DNA of 64,000 nt from DATCMA01 sp036563645 (lineage in GTDB: Bacteria > Actinomycetota > Actinomycetes > Mycobacteriales > Micromonosporaceae): contig DATCMA010000009.1 of the NCBI GenBank assembly GCA_036563645.1, forward strand, positions 1-64,000, given 5' to 3'. The notes beneath the pieces are model-generated. The model saw only the letters and a program-made list of their open reading frames with translations. It made no database searches and was not told the DNA's origin. Below are positions 62,457 to 64,000 of the stretch, piece after piece. A program made the translations under genes and the position numbers. How positions within the stretch are numbered: position 1 is the stretch's first letter; each line of letters starts with the position of its first letter.

Positions 62457-62471
62457 CGGCGACCGCGGAGC

Positions 62472-63830
62472 CTACGCGGGCAGCGGGCTCGCCTCGCGAA
62501 CAGTCTTGGCGAGCCGTTCGGCGATCTCCCGCGCGATCTCGACGCTGCCCGCCTCCACCATCACCCGCACCAGCGGCTCCGTGCCCGACGGGCGCAGCAC
62601 CACGCGGCCGTTGCCCCCGAGCTCGGCCTCGGCCTGCTCCGCCGCGGCGCGGACCTCCGGCGCGGCGGCCCCGGCCACCCGGTCCCCCACCGGCACGTTG
62701 ATCAAGACCTGGGGCAGCTTGGTCATCACCGACGCCAGCTCCGCCAACGACTTGCCCGTCGCGGCCATCCGCGACATCAGGTGCAACCCGGTCAACAGCC
62801 CGTCGCCCGTCGTGGCGTACGCCGGCATGACAATGTGGCCGCTCTGCTCACCGCCGAGGGCGAACCCCGACGCCCGCAACTCCTCCAGCACGTACCGGTC
62901 ACCGACCTTGGTCTCCACGAGCTGGATGCCCGCGCGCGCCATCGCGAGACGCAGCCCGAGGTTGCTCATCACCGTGGCGACGAGTGTGTTGCCGGTGAGC
63001 GTCCCGGCTTCCTGCATGGCGAGGGCGAGAATCGCCATGATCTGGTCGCCGTCGACCTCCTCACCGTCGGCCGTGACCGCGAGGCACCGATCGGCGTCCC
63101 CGTCGTGGGCGAGACCGAGGTCCGCGCCGTGCTCCACCACCGCCGCCCGGATCGCGTCGAGGCAGGTCGACCCGCACCGATCGTTGATGTTGAGGCCGTC
63201 CGGCTCGGCGTTAATCGCGATCACCTCCGCGCCCGCCGCCCGGTACGCCGCCGGTGCCACCGCGGACGCCGCGCCGTTGGCGCAGTCAACCACCACCTTG
63301 AGCCCGTCGAGCCGGTGCGGCGCCGCCTCGATCAGGTGCCGCACGTACCGCTCGGCCGCGTCAGGCAGGTCGCGAACGCGGCCGATGTCGCGCCCGGTGG
63401 GCCGCTCCCACGCGGCGGTCCCGTTCGCCGCGACCCTCGCCTCGATCTGCTCCTCCACCTCGTCAGGGAGCTTGTGACCACCCGCGGCGAACAGCTTGAT
63501 CCCGTTGTCTGGCATCGGGTTGTGCGAGGCCGAGAGCATCACACCGAAGTCCGCGCCGGTCGCGCCGACGAGGTAGGCGACCCCGGGGGTCGGCAGGACC
63601 CCGACCCGCAGCACGTGAGTGCCCGCGCTGGTCAGACCGGCCACCACCGCGGCCTCGAGCATCTCCCCACTGGCCCGCGGATCGCGTCCCACCACGGCGA
63701 CCGGAGGACGATCGCGATGAGGTTCGGCTAAGGTCTGCGCGGCCGCGATCGCAACCGACAGCGCCAACTCGGGCGTGAGCTCGCTGTTCGCCCGACCACG
63801 CACGCCATCCGTGCCGAAGAGCCGCCCCAT
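62472..63830 (-). CDS. glmM: Phosphoglucosamine mutase
   Basis: A 452-residue enzyme converting GlcN-6-P (from GlmS) to GlcN-1-P for UDP-GlcNAc. It starts MGRLFGTDGVRGRAN. The phosphoserine loop is GVMLSASHNPMPDNGIKLF, the metal loop DGDADRCLAV, and the sugar-binding loop GGEQSGHIV. The C-terminal RPSGTEPLVRVMVE binds phosphate. GGAGG precedes the ATG at 63830. Placement after rpsI is conserved in actinobacteria. Confidence 0.96.
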   Translation of the reverse strand: MGRLFGTDGVRGRANSELTPELALSVAIAAAQTLAEPHRDRPPVAVVGRDPRASGEMLEAAVVAGLTSAGTHVLRVGVLPTPGVAYLVGATGADFGVMLSASHNPMPDNGIKLFAAGGHKLPDEVEEQIEARVAANGTAAWERPTGRDIGRVRDLPDAAERYVRHLIEAAPHRLDGLKVVVDCANGAASAVAPAAYRAAGAEVIAINAEPDGLNINDRCGSTCLDAIRAAVVEHGADLGLAHDGDADRCLAVTADGEEVDGDQIMAILALAMQEAGTLTGNTLVATVMSNLGLRLAMARAGIQLVETKVGDRYVLEELRASGFALGGEQSGHIVMPAYATTGDGLLTGLHLMSRMAATGKSLAELASVMTKLPQVLINVPVGDRVAGAAAPEVRAAAEQAEAELGGNGRVVLRPSGTEPLVRVMVEAGSVEIAREIAERLAKTVREASPLPA

Positions 63831-63865
63831 CGCAGACACCTCCGTCCGCACATCCGACAACCAAC

Positions 63866-63950
63866 ACGGCCGGTACGCACACCCCAACGGCCGGTAGCAC
63901 GAAAACACAACGGCCGGTGCGCCGCCTGGTTGGGGGGCGAACCGGCCGTT
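63866..63950 (-). terminator. Terminator after rpsI, with ACGGCCGGT repeats
   Basis: AACGGCCGGT (63909-63918) pairs with ACCGGCCGTT (63941-63950) over 10 bp around a 22-nt loop, downstream of the rpsI stop. ACGGCCGGT also occurs at 63866-63874 and 63887-63895, so alternative stems with the same 3' partner are possible. Confidence 0.6.
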
Positions 63951-63976
63951 TTCTTACACGTACAAGCTGGCGCTGA

Positions 63977-64000
63977 TCAACGCTTCGAGTACTGCGGAGC
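63977..64000 (-). CDS. rpsI: 30S ribosomal protein S9, last seven codons (runs off window)
   Basis: The reverse strand at the window edge reads APQYSKR followed by TGA, the near-universal C-terminus of ribosomal protein S9 (its terminal Arg contacts P-site tRNA). The rest of the gene lies beyond the window. The rpsI-glmM order agrees with other actinobacterial genomes. Confidence 0.8.
   Translation of the reverse strand, partial: APQYSKR

Noticed and set aside
63860..63950. Short CRISPR-like or att-like repeats
   Set aside because: Only three 9-mers with irregular spacing lie inside an obvious terminator region; there are no spacers, cas genes or integrase.

Overview
The window is 64 kb of GC-rich DNA with short intergenic gaps, many GTG starts and frequent ATGA/GTGA stop-start overlaps. 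Gene content and order point to an actinobacterium: icd-mdh-folD-purH-purN-DUF6350-sucDC, guaA, guaB3-guaB-DUF5319-bldM-like-groEL-groES, and tsaD-rimI-tsaB-tsaE-alr-nnrDE-acpS-glmS-glmM-rpsI. The bldM-like regulator, the His-tailed GroEL, PspC/toast-rack proteins and a WXG/EspC toxin cassette suggest a morphologically complex, non-model member such as a Streptosporangiales- or Propionibacteriales-type organism. Genus cannot be assigned from the sequence alone.

Layout. 1-10 kb: a clipped RDD membrane protein, then reverse-strand TCA-cycle and purine/folate genes (icd, mdh, folD, purH, purN, a PerM-like DUF6350 membrane protein, sucD, sucC). 10-15 kb: a stand-alone B12-binding protein, an M23 cell-wall peptidase, helicase pcrA, and a chorismate mutase behind a complete transcription attenuator. 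15-21 kb: a five-gene oligopeptide ABC importer. 21-25 kb: a PspC-type histidine kinase/response regulator pair divergent from a PspC/toast-rack gene pair. 25-30 kb: psd (with an N-terminal Rossmann-like domain), a convergent pssA, and two tandem double-Nudix proteins. 30-42 kb: guaA, an LCP ligase, an M1 peptidase, guaB3, guaB, DUF5319, a BldM-like regulator, groEL and groES with two CIRCE operators, and a methyltransferase.

42.4-51.1 kb looks like an accessory insertion into the otherwise conserved groES-to-tsaD block. It holds a type VII-style EspC-like/WXG toxin/immunity cassette whose toxin carries a CdiA_C-like tRNase tip. Around it lies a graveyard of decayed immunity and toxin copies. 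A xylose-type sugar ABC operon ending in a ROK regulator follows. 51-64 kb: the t6A operon (tsaD, rimI, tsaB, tsaE with ung inserted), a hydrolase, alr, nnrDE, acpS, glmS, divergent dapC, glmM and the last codons of rpsI. This block joins tRNA modification with cell-wall precursor synthesis (D-Ala, GlcN-6-P, GlcN-1-P, mDAP).

The two strongest novel signals are these. (1) An apparently leaderless Phe/Tyr leader peptide (…RFYFFYG…) with mutually exclusive pause, antiterminator and terminator stems in front of the AroQ chorismate mutase. (2) The multi-copy, partly fused fossils of a toxin/immunity cassette. No rRNA or tRNA genes, CRISPR arrays, insertion sequences or replication origins were recognised.
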